A stretch of 64,000 nucleotides of DNA, taken from assembly GCA_935421135.1 (NCBI GenBank), contig OW285196.1, forward strand, positions 682,001 through 746,000. Direction: 5' to 3'. The stretch is from Bugulina stolonifera (Eukaryota > Bryozoa > Gymnolaemata > Cheilostomatida > Bugulidae). Positions 10,741 to 23,468 of the stretch are shown here, piece by piece. Under the pieces are notes generated by a model that saw nothing but the letters and a program-made list of their open reading frames with translations, was not told the DNA's origin and made no database searches. The position numbers and the translations under genes were made by a program. Each line of letters opens with the position of its first letter. Position 1 is the first letter of the stretch.

Positions 10741-13184
10741 TGCTTTGCAAATTTGTAATCTGGAAGTTATCCCGAAAGATACTTTATTTTATACCTGCAT
10801 GACTGTTCTGTGCAGAGCTACTCCCAATTTCATTGTTTGTAGTTTAATTAGAAAGTGATAACATGTGTAAATATAATAAATGGAAGCAAAATTCACAAAA
10901 AAATTAACCATGAGTTCTATAAAATGTCAAGCGAATGCGATAAGCGTACTGCATAGCATGTGAACAGGTGAGAGGGGAGGGCATCTGAAATTAGTAGGGA
11001 GCCTCCTCAACGAATCTTACAAAAAAAGGGCTGGACTAAAGTTGATTTCACATTGAAGTAATACCAATTCAGTTTGAATGGTAAACTAATGATGAATGAG
11101 AATCTCTGCATTTTACAAGTTTTCATGAGCTGACACTGACAGCACTGTTGAGTTTCATGGCCATACACTTGTGGTTACTGCATTATATCAATATGTGATA
11201 TGAAACTTAACCCATACAATATTATAATTTGTTCCCACTTTAACCATGTAGAGAGTAGACAACAATAATATGAGTCTACAGTCATGGGTATATCTTTGTC
11301 ACCATCGAAGTTGTACGTATTATAGCATTAATAACTTGACCCAGCCAAAACAAATTTTTTACTTTTTCTTCAATCTCCAATTTTTACAACGATTACTAAT
11401 ATTCGTATACCATTGTTATCATTATACATAATTACAATTACATACAATGCATTATGTCGTAAGTTGTATGCTGTATGTAAATTGTTATGTCGTAATGTTT
11501 TGATATGGCATGACGGATGCTCTAGTAATATGATACGCAACTACCTGACGATTTTAGGCAATGTTATACTCACAACATAATATAATCAAATTCAAAAATT
11601 CTGCATCCATAAATAGAACCGTCAAAGTTCTAACATGTAGATGCCAAGTTTCTTGAGTCAAAGATGCATATCGTAATTTGCGGCGGTTCTCTCAACAACA
11701 TTGCTGGAACGTTGCTCGTTGGCAAGCACCCATACTATGGCAAACACTTAGGCTATGCAAATATAGATCAACGTTTCAAGTCAAACGTAGTTGACCGTCT
11801 GCATGAGGCCTAAATTTGCACTAAATACATGCAAGAGACTTTGTATATGTTATAATGTAGCGAATATTCACAAAATGAGAGTTTTCTTCTCTTTCTTCTA
11901 TTAATTTGGTCAGACCGTGTGCTCAGTAAAATAGCTTAAATTTTTTTGGCCTTCTCCCCGCATGTAATTTCCTCTAAATGCTTGCCTCTCCTATTGATAC
12001 TAGGTATCAACATCATGTATGCTAGCAACAATGGGTTAGCATCACAGATACTTCTAGCCAATCTGAGGACAAATTTTTCATTGCTCTTGAGAAAATCTCC
12101 ATTGTTTTATCGCTACTGTTTTTTCCTCTCAACTACTTTAGAGAAATTGAGTGTTAGGTCCCATTTAAAGCGATCCTATTGGCGCAGACCGCCTGTCCAA
12201 AAACCGCAATATTATAGCGTGAGGACTATGTGTTTTGTTTACGTTCTTCACAGCCGTAGTCTAAACATCAGTTTCATATCTCTACCTAAGGTAGCCTGGT
12301 CATACTGGGTCAAGGTTGCATACCCCCAGATTCCCCCTCCTCTTCTTGCTGACGTTATTGTTGTGTACACCCGAAGTAGTTACACAACACCTGTGCTCTG
12401 TGTTTATCAATAAACATTAAACCTTTTATCTCTAAACTATGGGATAGTAACAATAGGTATTGTCACTAATTAACCCCCACCCCACTTACACACAATGAAC
12501 ACATGGAAAGAAGGATTCCATCAAATCGATTATACCTGTTAGCCTTAATACAACACAGAGCACTTAGGAAGGGTGGTAGCAATGTGCCCCCCAACTGTGG
12601 AGCAATCACAAGCTGTACAACTCATATTTTCTCCTCTGGCTCTCTCAGTAGGTGGTAATATTTTAGATATTGGAAATATTCCGGTTGATCTAACATGACA
12701 GCTCTACTACATTACACTGACTCTAGTATCTGTATCATGGTCCTCTATCCCTATAGTAACAGCAGCTTCCTGGAATGATCAAGGCATCGTTTAATTAGCG
12801 ATACCTTATCGACAGACTCTCACTTTACTCGGCGTACCACTGGTGGAAGGTCACACATCTCACGTCACTCATCTAATACACTTACACATAACTTTACATG
12901 TCAACAATTATGTAAGTAATATTTGCATATTCATGTAGTAAAATGTATCTTACGTCATCCTATTGATAGGCTGTGGCGATGTAGCATTGTAATAATTCCT
13001 TTAACGTGAATATGATCGTGCCTAAAACATAAAACGCAACATGGTTTAATAACATGTAAACATAATTTTGTAGTTAATTAGACAATATACAGCCATGTAG
13101 TTTGTTATCACATGCGCATGTTTGTATCTATTGATTTTACCTTTCCCAGTGCCCATTGTACACGTACGTCATGTGTATATGGAT
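10741..13184. other. AT-rich intergenic DNA
   Basis: A 155-codon frame (11946-12413, plus) has no recognisable domain and no conserved start context, so I do not call it a gene. No other structure is seen apart from scattered microsatellites. Confidence 0.4.
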
Positions 13185-13186
13185 GT

Positions 13187-13196
13187 GTCTATATAT
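13187..13196 (+). promoter_or_regulatory. Possible TATA box for gene A
   Basis: CTATATATAC lies about 50 bases before the first ATG of the 13246 frame. The same ATG is also preceded by a good splice acceptor (TTCATTTACAG), so an internal exon is the alternative. Confidence 0.3.
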
Positions 13197-13245
13197 ACAT
13201 GCAATATTTGCTTCTGGCTAAACCTGTCCTTCATTTACAGATGCA

Positions 13246-14459
13246 ATGGCACTAGCAGTAGACGTTCTAGCACAGAGCCATGAGCTAATGTACACACACA
13301 ACTCTTCGTTCCATATGGATTCTATAACAGAGGAAATTTATGCGTCCAGAAGGAGGCTCATCAACACTCTACTCAAGTGTCAGCTAGACTTTGCGCTACC
13401 AAATCCACAGGTATGTAGTAGGATACAATTACAACTCCCCCACCTACCACCTACTCCCCGTCTACTACCCCCACCTATCATCTACCCCCCCCCAACCTAC
13501 CACTTACCTCCCACCTACCACCTACTCCCCCTACCTACCACCTACCCCCTCACTTGTCTCATTAGCTTTTCTTTCCGTTCTTGTGCTTTTGTTTGGCAGC
13601 TACAAGATGGTACTGCTTATATCCAACTAGTGCAATACCATGTGACAATATTAATACCAGTGTATCTTCCACATTGACTGCCACTACAAACTTTTTCCTT
13701 CTCTTGTAGGATAAAAAGAAGTTGAGCAAGTCAATAACCTCCACAAGCAGCAGTCTACCACTCAAGTGTCAAGGTGAGCATATCTCCATATTTAAAAACT
13801 TTATTTATGCCAGCCATAAGCTTCATGGAATATTTGCACATTCTTCACTGCACCCCTTGCCATATCTAACTCTCACTGGTTATATTTTAGAATTCAGTAG
13901 AAATGCTTCTACCACTAAGGCCGGTGACCATACTAACTACCAACACACTTTCCAGAGATCAAATAATATGAGCAAGAAATCCGATGCCAACAATTGTCTA
14001 AGGGACAGCGGATTCTTCGACCGTGTATCGTTATTCAGTCAAAGTAGTGAGAGTGATCAGTCCACATGTGGTCATCTTTCATCAAATGGAGCTAGTAGAC
14101 TGACAGACAATAGCCAAAAGTCAGTTCAACCTTCACTTAACATGGATTCTTGTTCATGTAAATCTCATAGACGTTCATGTAGAAACTCGTCAACATGCCA
14201 GAGTCTAGCCAGTAATCAGAGTGACTGTCCGAGTGACTGGGACTCCGAATCCGTCTGTTCCAACTATACTCTCAACGACTCACAGGACGATAGTGACAGC
14301 GGTCTGGTCGTGTATGAAGGACACAGGTCTAAACGCAGGCACCGGCCACACTATCTCTCCCATCAAGACTCCATGTTTAACGCCACTAAGACATCCTTGT
14401 TATATTTTCCGAAACCAGAGCAGCGGCAAGCTTGCAGTAATAAATTGCCTAAAAGCTAG
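13246..14459 (+). CDS. Host gene A, uncharacterised protein (three exons)
   Basis: Exons 13241-13410, 13710-13773 and 13891-14459 join with GT-AG introns. Phases agree: phase 0 at the first junction, phase 1 at the second (G plus AA gives GAA). The first exon encodes a helical segment (ITEEIYASRRRLINTLLKCQ). The last is long, serine-rich and polar (SQSSESDQSTCGHLSSNG), with cysteine/serine clusters, and ends at TAG 14457-14459. No family is recognised. Because an acceptor precedes exon 13241, earlier exons may exist, but none is identified upstream. AATAAA follows at 14680. Confidence 0.6.
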
Positions 14460-14679
14460 TTTGTACAATATGATTATACTCTAGTCTTCGATACTCTCCA
14501 CATTTATCCTGATGTCATTTTATATGAATTGTATTTATATTAATTTGTACATTGTATAAAATACATGTATGTCCAGTCATTTATGTAATAGTAATAAGTC
14601 TAGACGTACACGTGCTTTAATAAGACTTTATGAGACATTTCGGTTATAGCAAAGATATTGCAGATACTCAGCATTGAAA

Positions 14680-14685
14680 AATAAA
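14680..14685 (+). terminator. Poly(A) signal of gene A
   Basis: AATAAA about 220 bases after the stop codon. Confidence 0.45.
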
Positions 14686-14689
14686 AGTT

Positions 14690-15588
14690 AAAGAAACTAA
14701 AGATTCAAATTTCTTTCAATTTTGTAAAAATTGTGATGCATTATCTAAGAAAAGTGGCCAAACCCCTTTAAAATTTATATTTGTATAGTCCATGATATTG
14801 GTCATATAGTGCATTGTTACTTGTGCTACATGCATACGCACAGGCATACATATCACATACAAGTGTATTAGCCTACTTATACATGTGTACTACAGTGTAT
14901 CACATGTGAGTAAACATGTACATCATATGCACAGTGTATCACAGTATGCGAGTAGAATGTGTAATGTAATTGTTATACATAACACACCATCCTTAGAAAA
15001 TATAGACAATTCAAGAAATCAAGTATGAATAATAATGAGTAAAGCAGTGTATATAAAGCCTGGGAATATTGGTTCACAAGTTGAATTAATAATATAATTA
15101 CATGTATATGTATTTAAATGTATCCAGTAGTAGAAAACTGCTTTATTTCTACCATCAATTTTAACCTTCAAACTATGACTCAGAGTGCAGATAACTGCTG
15201 TTGCTACACAATATGTGTATTAAACCGTGTTATCGTCGTCACACTACAAAACAACTAGGGTCTGCTGAGAATATATATTATTGGTTTTACTTGGTCCTAC
15301 ATTTATAGTGTAATACATTGTACATGTATAAACATACATTGGGCTGCAATCATGCATGGAATGTACATGTATATAGGTACCAACTACATGCGTGTGTACG
15401 TACTTATTTATACGTATACAATATATATACTGTATAGACAGCATACTGCTTTTGGCAGCAGACCATACCATTCATAGTGTGTCACGTGTACACATGCATG
15501 TACAATGTATATTATTATGCATATACATGTACATTGTATATACACATGTACATTGTATATATACATATGTATATATACAATGTACCTG
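14690..15588. other. AT-rich DNA with TGTACATGTA palindromes
   Basis: From about 15290 the sequence is dominated by alternating ATGTACAT/TATATACA words that open short frames on both strands. No gene is supported. Confidence 0.45.
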
Positions 15589-16545
15589 TGTAATGTTTTA
15601 TGGGTTGGTCGCACTGGTGCCGATGTAGACACGAGTGTGGGAAGTGCTTGGAAGTGGTCCGCCAAGTTGTACTTCCACCATTACATAAAGAGTGAACAGT
15701 TATGTAGCTCTTATTAGTGTTGTAGGGACGTAGGCCCGATGCTTAGACTCATTGAAGAATCAAATATCAACGTAGGTCCGATGTTTATACTCATAGAAAG
15801 TGTTGAAAGTGTCTTAAATGAGTATGAGGACAAGCTCAGACGCTAAGGTCCAAAGGGACCAAGGCTGGAGCTGTCTGCCTGCAAGACTCTGTAGGTTGAG
15901 TTGAGAGATGTTGCTTTATTAGAGCGCAATCAACAACTGACTAGCATAAGAAAATGTGCTTGCTTTTATACTAAATCAGTTTCTTATATATAAATTTATT
16001 TCCTAATATTTTGTTACTTGTCCAAGTAACATCATCAGAGGATAAAAAACTCTGATGATGTTTTTTGGACAAGCAACGAAATATTAGGAAATAAATCTAT
16101 ATATAAAAAATGCGTCTTGTACTACTATTCATAATTAAAATATTATCCCACACCAACATTTTTCAACAAATCAGTTTCCGGTAAAAGTTCTGGTAAAAAG
16201 CCCGATAGAGTATCAGGTGGGATGATAGAGTATCGGCCCCGAAAATTGTATAACAATAGGGCGGAAAAGTCGGCCATGACAAAAGGGGCTTATAATCATG
16301 TGAAAGATATTATATGTAAAAGCTGGCATAATCTGCAACGTTGGCCATAATTTATAATAGGCAAAAGACTTAGAAATAATATCACTTGCTATAATAATTA
16401 CATTAGGCATAGTAAGCAATAGTAGGCAATGATTGGAAGATGAAGATATTAGTAGACACTAGGCAAGTATTGTACATGCAGTGATATTGAGTCAATGCAG
16501 CTATTGTAAGAGTCTGCATGCTATGTGAGCTGGAAACACCACACA
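15589..16545 (-). mobile_element. Solo LTR, copy 3, degenerate
   Basis: It begins TGTAATGTTTTATGGG, like the minus-oriented copy at 21413, and shares in order the ATTACATAAAGAGTGAACAG, TAGGTTGAGTTGAGAGAT, CGCAATCAACAACTGA and CAAAAGACTTAGAAATAAT regions. Its right end AAACACCACA matches that copy's CACCACA end. CCTG and CCTA at the two flanks may be a decayed 4-bp duplication. A hairpin element (15984-16106) interrupts it. Confidence 0.65.
15984..16106. mobile_element. Fold-back (hairpin) element inside an LTR
   Basis: Two ~57-bp arms (15984-16040 and about 16050-16106), beginning TTATATATAAATTTATTTCC and ending in its complement, are separated by ~9 bases. The other LTR copies lack this block, so it is an insertion of a fold-back MITE. 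Confidence 0.65.
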
Positions 16546-16652
16546 CCTATTTATGCATGATAATATACACCACACATTGTACATGTATGTGTACAATGTA
16601 CATGTATATGCATGATAATATACACCACACATTGTACATGTATGTGTACAAG
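16546..16652. repeat. ~60-bp direct duplication
   Basis: TGCATGATAATATACACCAC and the following ACATTGTACATGTATGTGTA occur twice. Confidence 0.7.
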
Positions 16653-17360
16653 TGAGACACTATGAATGGTATGGTATGCTGCCTAAAGCAGTATGCTGTA
16701 TTTCGTCATAACACGGTGAATTTAACCCCAATTTGCAATCGTGTGGCCGAACCTTGAGTACCTTCCTTATATGGTAGACAAACAATATACAGTTGGTGGT
16801 TCTTGTCTGGTAGATAGATGGTGGTGTGGGCAGGGTGAGCACAACTCCACATATGGTCATTTATTCACCTACAGTATATGCAAGGTATAGCCTACAGCAT
16901 ACTGTAGCACAATGTATTATACTGTGGTGCATATTATTATATAATGCATACTATGTACATGTAGTGTTTGCTGTTCAGTATAATATAATAGTGCTGTATA
17001 CTGTATACCATATTATATCACAGTTTCTGTATATAGAGGAGAGATGTACATAACTGTTGGTTGGCTGACTGATTTATTCCATCATAAGGATGATACTACT
17101 AACATTGCGAGACTGAGGTGGTTTACTGATAAAACTACATGTAAGTGTGAACCATTTGCCTGTAGGGGTTAAATAGGAAAAATAGAAATAATTTTTTGTA
17201 ATGCTAGTATCATGTGTCTCTGGAAGCAGTGTTTCTCCCAGGCGGTTCTATATTTCTGGAAGGTGACACTGCTAGCAGTGATTTGGGAACCATGCCCCTC
17301 GACACTCCAGTTGATAAATTGTTTGCTTATAATAAAGTATAGCAACTGCAATTATTAAAT
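16653..17360. other. Intergenic DNA, nothing recognised
   Basis: AT-rich with short frames only. Confidence 0.4.
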
Positions 17361-17361
17361 A

Positions 17362-17590
17362 CGTAACGGTACATACAATGTACATGTAAGTAGTATATAC
17401 GTAACAGTACATACAATGTACATGTAAGTAGTATATACGTAACGGTACATACAATGTACATGTAAGTAGTATATACGTAGCAGTACATACAATGTACATG
17501 TAAGTAGTATATACGTAACAGTAGGTACAAGATGCACGTACATTTTGTAAGTACTGTATATAGCAGTACATACAATGTACATTTAATTAT
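17362..17590. repeat. 38-bp minisatellite
   Basis: About five copies of a unit containing ACGTAACAGTACATACAATG and TACATGTAAGTAGTATAT; the last copies are degenerate. The open frames here are repeat artefacts. Confidence 0.8.
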
Positions 17591-18189
17591 GTGTCAGTAC
17601 CGTAGATACAAAGCCCATGTAATTTACTTACATCATGTAAGTATGTAATAGTACATACAATGTACATATAAGTATATAACTCTGTGTATGTTGTACTATG
17701 CTGTGCATGTACATGTATGTATGTCTAGTCTAAATATACCAGTCTGCTGTTATTCGTAATACACAATAATACTACACTATGATTGTATAGTATAAACACT
17801 TGTAACACATGCAGTGAATAGCTTGCATTTGTGTGAATATTGATTACCACTGCTACCAATGGGGTATCATTGACTCAATGAGATACATGTTAACAATCCC
17901 CCAGCACATCTCTCCCACGAAGCATCTCAATAATAACAATGGGCCATGTAGTACAAATATTTTGTGGCTGTTGGTCTATTATTTTCCTCAGCAATGCAAA
18001 CAGGTGAGTACCTCAAAGCGGCAGCTTTACATGCCTATTGTGTATCCATCAACATTCACCTCCCCCAGTTAACTCTCTGAACTCCTATAAACAAAGGTGG
18101 TATTAGAGAATAACAAAACACTCACATAGTCATAAATTATGCTGCCAATGATAATTACTCAGCATTGCATTGATTCATGAACAGATCTT

Positions 18190-18585
18190 ATGCTGGTGAG
18201 CAAATTTGTATCTTATAATGAAATGATTAATCTTGTAATACAAGACAGAGTAAACCTTGTAATACAAGATAGAGTAGTCCTTGTAATACAAGATAGACTA
18301 GATCTTGCAATACAAGACAGAGTAGACAGTGTAATACAAGACAGAGTAGACCTTGTAATACAAGACAGAGTAGACCTTGTAATACAAGACAGAGTAGACA
18401 ATGTAATACAAGATAGACTAGATCTTGTAATACAAGACAGAGTAGACAGTGTAATACAAGACAGAGTAGACCTTATAATACAAGACAGAGTAGACAATGT
18501 AATACAAGATAGACTAGACCTTGTAATACAAAACAGCGGAACAGGTGAGGAACCATGTAGACCATATCCATCTGTACTGTTGTAG
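18190..18585 (+). CDS. Octad-repeat open frame over a 24-bp minisatellite (possible exon)
   Basis: A 24-bp unit (about 18229-18535, ~13 copies) keeps one frame open and encodes the 8-residue repeat LVIQDRVD with substitutions. The block is preceded by a good acceptor (TCATGAACAG at 18173-18182) and contains a good donor (ACAG/GTGAGG near 18545), so it could be an exon. The minus strand is also open through the array, as any stop-free unit of 24 bp would be. Its donor phase does not fit the first recognised exon of gene B at 23327. Coding status is undecided. Confidence 0.3.
   Translation: MLVSKFVSYNEMINLVIQDRVNLVIQDRVVLVIQDRLDLAIQDRVDSVIQDRVDLVIQDRVDLVIQDRVDNVIQDRLDLVIQDRVDSVIQDRVDLIIQDRVDNVIQDRLDLVIQNSGTGEEPCRPYPSVLL
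18229..18535. repeat. 24-bp minisatellite
   Basis: Unit GTAATACAAGACAGAGTAGA plus four bases, repeated about 13 times with few changes. Confidence 0.9.
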
Positions 18586-18589
18586 TATA

Positions 18590-19595
18590 AAGAGAAAACC
18601 GATAATTACTGCAGTGGTGCTATGACGTACCCAACCACTACTATAACTAAACAGCAGGTTGTATGAAAGTAGATGTATCATATCATGTACATGCATCTAC
18701 ACTGTAGCTCATGGTAAGAAAATCCACTGTATCGGAGTAGGTATCAATAAATAAGCATACAAACATAAAAGCACTTGCTTCATCTAGTTAGCTGAATTGA
18801 GAAAGAAATATTGGTGTTTATGCAACCCAAAAATTGATATATAGAAAAAGAAGCTGATCCTCAACCAACTGACTTATTGACATAAAGCACAGTAACATCT
18901 TATTCATATCTATTCACCTATCATTGAACAATGACCAAGTGCAGTACATAAACAAACAATGCATAATATAAATACTGCCTCTACATTCCATTTACATACT
19001 CCAAATACCTTGCATATTTAAAATATTTTACTGATGTCAACTCTAGTACTATAATAATTGTGCAAACTTTATTCTATCTTATAGCCTTAGAGCGTGTACA
19101 ATATGCATAGTTACACTTTTTTTATAATGAACCATATATGAAATATGAAATGAACTACATGTAGGCTACTTGTAGTACATGGGCATCAGACTATATACAG
19201 CAGTTACAATGTACAACTGATTACATTACATGTTTTGTTACAGGAATAAGTAACCAAGTGATAAACATACGCATATTTATATACGCGTAAGTAAGAGTTC
19301 ATACGCATATGTACGCGTGCGAAGGTCACTACTGGTAGTTTACAGCATTTCCCTAGTACGATAAATGGTAGATACTGATGCTATTACCATGTTCTGGGTA
19401 CAAACAGAAACTCCCAAAATTTTGCACAAAAATGAAAAAATACCTCATTTATGTATATTCTGTTTGGAAGATACTATTAGACAAATAAATTGGCATTTTA
19501 TATTGTGAGCCTAAAGTTGCAATGGGAAGATGTTCTGTTTTATCCATATGAAGAGCAGTGTGTATCCATGTGGGATTCTTGCTGATTTCACAAGA
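18590..19595. other. AT-rich DNA, nothing recognised
   Basis: No frame, repeat or splice pair stands out. Confidence 0.4.
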
Positions 19596-19597
19596 TA

Positions 19598-19945
19598 ACA
19601 GGTACTGAAGTATGCTGTAGGTATATTGGTAGTAAACAAGGTAATACGTACTGAAGTATGCTGTAGGTATATCGGTAGTAAACAAGGTAATTCGTACTGA
19701 GGTATGCTGTAGGTATATAGGGCAAGGAGACCGGTTTTTCCAAAGTTCATAAAATCAGATCATCATGTCCCCACTTTAGTTTTGAACCTGTGCTATGTGC
19801 TTATAACTGAGTAGTAGTATATATTATAGCCTGTACTCATTGCTTATAACATACTGTTAGTTGTAGTATATGTAAGCCTGTACTCATTGCTTATAACATA
19901 CTGTTAGTTGTAGTATATGTAAGCCTGTACTCATTGCTTATAACT
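19598..19945. repeat. Two short tandem arrays
   Basis: 19598-19722 holds three ~47-bp units with CGTACTGAAGTATGCTGTAG. 19798-19945 holds three ~60-bp units with CCTGTACTCATTGCTTATAA. Confidence 0.8.
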
Positions 19946-19959
19946 ATAGGAGCGGTAGA

Positions 19960-20780
19960 TAGACTGCCTCCTTCTTCAAGGGGTTTCCACTCACTGATGA
20001 CAGCACCAATGCCTTCCACTTTATTCTATCGTGTGTCTTCTGGCACCCACTTTCTTGTATATTAGCACTCATTCTTCGCTTTGGTCTTCCTCTTCTTATC
20101 TGTCCCAGCGCACTCGTTCCCATTATTCTTCTTGTCACATGTTCAACTTCTCTCCTTCCTACGTCACAAAACCAACTCAATCTTTCCTATCTACACTTTT
20201 CTGTCACTCTCTTACTACCTAGCCTCTTCCTTGTATCTGATCTTTTCTGACTTTATCCAATAAGTTGTAACCACATGCCCACTCATCTTCATTTCTGCAA
20301 CCTCTAGTTGATTCTTCTGCCTTCTTGTCAATGGAACAGTTCCCATTCCATACACTATAGCCGGCTGAACAACTGTGCTGAGTATTCTTCCTTTCACCTT
20401 CAACGGCACTTTTTGTCACACAGTATTCCAGCTATTCCCTTCCAGTTCTTCCACACTCTTGTTGATTTCGCTGTCAGAGCCACCGTTGCCGCGCTCCCTA
20501 CATACTTGAACTCTTTTACCTGTGGTATACAATACACACCTAGTTTCACCCTACCTTGCTCATCCCCAATAAAGCTCATATACTCAGCTTTGAACTTTGA
20601 TGTTTTCACATCTCTCTCTTCAAGTGCTGCTCACAGCATTTCCATATCTTTCTCTCTAGCTTCTCCTTGTTATAACTACATATTATGACAACATCATTCA
20701 CGGACATCATTTGCCATGGCACTCTTTCACGCACCATATCAGTGAGGCAGTTCATGATTATGGCAAACATGGGTTTATAT
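19960..20780 (-). pseudogene. RTE-like LINE reverse-transcriptase fragment
   Basis: Minus-strand frames give pieces of the 3' half of an RTE/BovB-type reverse transcriptase in order: MNCLTDMVRERVPW, then SVNDVV where the catalytic FADD box should be, LPLKVKGRILSTVVQPAIVY, QLEVAEMKMSG, and the typical C-terminal RRGRPKRR near 20090. Frames switch repeatedly and the active-site aspartate pair is damaged, so this is a dead fragment. No endonuclease domain is seen; the 5' part is missing. Confidence 0.75.
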
Positions 20781-20828
20781 TAATTAGTGGTGGTATATAG
20801 GCTGTGTTATGTGCTTATATTTGTAAGG

Positions 20829-21201
20829 CAGGGGTTCCCAAACTTTTTTTAGCGTAAGTACCTCTTAGCAGTCATGTAGAAACCAAAGTACCCCTTTGCA
20901 GCAAACAACATACTCCTTTATAAAACTACATTTAATCAAGGATACCTTGAGTTTAATTCGATTGATATTACATGTAAACATTATCAAAGTGCGCGATCAC
21001 ACTGGTTCAGTTCAATTTCATTAATTGCATCAGTGAACCATTTGATGTTCAGTTAGGTAATAAATAATAATAATTCATTGTTGATAGTCTGTAACTGAAA
21101 ATCACTGTTAAAAAAGTATTAAGTTGATAACTTGCTTTGTACTCCCTACATTTAAAAAATGTACCCCTAGGGGTACATGTACCCCAGGTTGGGAACCCCT
21201 G
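20829..21201. mobile_element. hAT MITE with CAGGGGTTCCCAA ends
   Basis: The ends CAGGGGTTCCCAAAC and the reverse complement of GGTTGGGAACCCCTG are inverted repeats. TTGTAAGG (20821-20828) and ATGTAAGG (21202-21209) are an 8-bp duplication with one change. The 373-bp interior is non-coding. A related truncated copy lies at 50572-50799. Confidence 0.82.
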
Positions 21202-21412
21202 ATGTAAGGGGTATGTCGCCTGTGCTAACTGCTAAGTGTTTATATTATACTGTATGTTTATATATTATGTTTATATTATATATTTATCTAAGAGGTAATA
21301 ACTCTACTATAGCAGGTTAAATGCTATCTTGGGAATATGGCCACTTCTTTGTTGGGGCTCCAGGCTATTTCTAAAACTGCAAGAATATGATCTTAATATT
21401 ATTGTAATGTTT

Positions 21413-22430
21413 TTGAGTGCTAGATCATACGAGAGCCGAGGGCTACACGTATGGGAAGGGCTTGGAAGGTGGTAGAGGCCGACCAAGTGTACCTTCTGCT
21501 CATTACATAAAAGAGTGAACAGTTATAGGTGCTCTTATTAGTGTAGATTGTAGATTATCTTAGACGTAGGCCGATGCCGACTCATTGGAGCTCAGAACCG
21601 ACGTAGGTCTAGTAGAGTTTATACTCCGAGGGAGTGATCTGTAGAGTTTATACTCCAAGGGAGTGTAGTGAAGAAGATCTAACCTTGAGAACCTAAGTCC
21701 GACGCTAGGTTCATTTAGTACCCGGGATCGGCCTAAGCCTAAGGGGTGGATAGAGATATGCTTAGCCTAGGATGAGGTGAACTCGAGCCGTACTGAATCC
21801 AAAGGATTCTCCGGTGGAGTTACCCGCCTAAAGAGTAAGCCTCTGTAGGTTGAGTTAGGAGATATTGCTTTATTCAAGCGCAATCAACAACTGATTCACA
21901 ATAGAAAATGCTCTGCCTTATATACATAACAAACTTCCGGTAAAAAGGTACGGCATGGTATCGGGCGGCCGACAGGGGTTCGGCTCCGGAACTTACGCAA
22001 CAATATGTCTGGTTCCGCCCGACCTGGCCATATGAAAAGGTCGGCCATGGCACAAAAAGTGCTTACAATAGGTAAAAACATGTCGTGTGTAAATATGAGC
22101 TAAATCCATAAGGTCGGCCACGTAGTTACAGTATAAAGTGGCAAAAAGACTCTAACAATATGCAATCAAGTAAGGACAGACAATTACTAAGATAAGTATA
22201 AATGTGGGAAAAACCAAGCTGCAATAGAGCGTAATTCCAAGACTTGATTGCTAATACAGACATGTATATAAGACACGCAGTGGATAATAAGGTATTGAAT
22301 GCACAGATAATAATAGATAGACAATGCATGGATATGTGAATAACAGTATATGGATAAGGTTAATTGTCAGCTATGATATTGTCAGTGTGGCTGGCCTAGG
22401 TGCCATTACCAAGGACGCTGTTTCACCACA
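21413..22430 (-). mobile_element. Solo LTR, copy 2, uninterrupted
   Basis: Read on the minus strand it runs from TGTGGTGAAACAG to CATTACA and matches the 4925-9947 copy across both of that copy's insertion points. It therefore shows the pre-insertion sequence CAATTAACCTTATCCATATA. Flanking TTAT/ATAT suggests a 4-bp duplication. TATA and AATAAA lie on the minus strand. Confidence 0.8.
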
Positions 22431-23326
22431 ATATATCACTTTTGTTGGTAATTTATACATTGCACTGGTAAGGCTCGGCTACACGAGAGGCCAATTGTTC
22501 TTTTTCGGCCTTTGGAGCCTCGTTCTAAAGCAAATCACTGGCACGCCATTTGTTTGGCTATGCAAAGACCAGCATGTTTGCAAGGAAATTATAAGCAAAT
22601 GGGTAGAATCACCTATAAAGACATTGTGTTGTCCTCTCTACAAAGTGTATTGTTTGCTCTATCTCACAGGAATTTTAGTAATGTCAGTGACAATTATTGA
22701 GTGTAGGCTACTGCATAACCGTAGATATATCAATGTGCATAACCTCTTAGACAAGCTTAGTTTGATCCAGAGCTGTTCACTCTCTCACAAATATAATCAG
22801 TTAGATGACAACTCCAACATTAACATATCCACCTAATGATGTTGTACAAGTGTGCAATGTAGTGCATGCAACAGGTCCTAGTACAAGTTACACTACACAT
22901 CTGTACAGTACAGGTACTTAGTAGGTGGGTTAACATGTGCATCAGTCGTCTTACAATGTAGTATAAATAAATCAGCAGTCCAAATAGTGTTTGCTGATTG
23001 GTTAACGGCTCGTTACAAGGGAGAACTCTGATAGATGGCTTACATGTAGTTGACTCCATAGTATAAGTCTACTGACGCCCTTCAATAACAACAGCTTGCT
23101 TTCAATGTTCATGTATTCCATAACTGGTCTGCAGACCAGTTTTATTTGATATTAATTAACCAGCGCCATAGACTGAAACGACCAATATGATGTTCTTTGC
23201 CTAAAGGAAAATTAGGCGCTGTTTCGCTCTAGAATAGGGCTCAGTCAGCCGAAAATGAATGAACAGCCTCTCACGTAGCTGAACCTGTAGACCAATAGAC
23301 TTGGAGCTCAGGCTAACTTTGGGTAG
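22431..23326. other. Unassigned DNA before gene B
   Basis: Mixed-composition sequence with short frames, including a 170-codon frame (22324-22836) that begins inside the LTR and has no domain I recognise. First exons or the promoter of gene B could lie here, but I cannot place them. Confidence 0.3.
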
Positions 23327-23468
23327 TTTGGCCATCGATTAGCAGACATGGTGCACAGGCTAGCTGACAATCTACTAATTATGATTCAGAGTTATCAACT
23401 CTCTCCTTTCCTCAAGCATGGAGAGAGGATGCTTATGTCTGGATCGGCGGTCACATGGGAATCTACAG
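23327..23468 (+). CDS. Gene B exon (first recognised)
   Basis: GGGTAG acceptor and CTACAG/GTATTT donor. The helical peptide includes MVHRLADNLLIMIQSYQL. The ATG at 23350 could be the true start. It ends in phase 1, matching the next exon. Confidence 0.45.

Noticed and set aside
11946..12413. 155-codon plus-strand frame
   Set aside because: No domain, no codon bias that I can see, no splice or promoter context. Length is possible by chance in 64 kb.
17272..17582. Overlapping minus frames with YILLTCTLYV repeats
   Set aside because: Artefacts of the 38-bp minisatellite.
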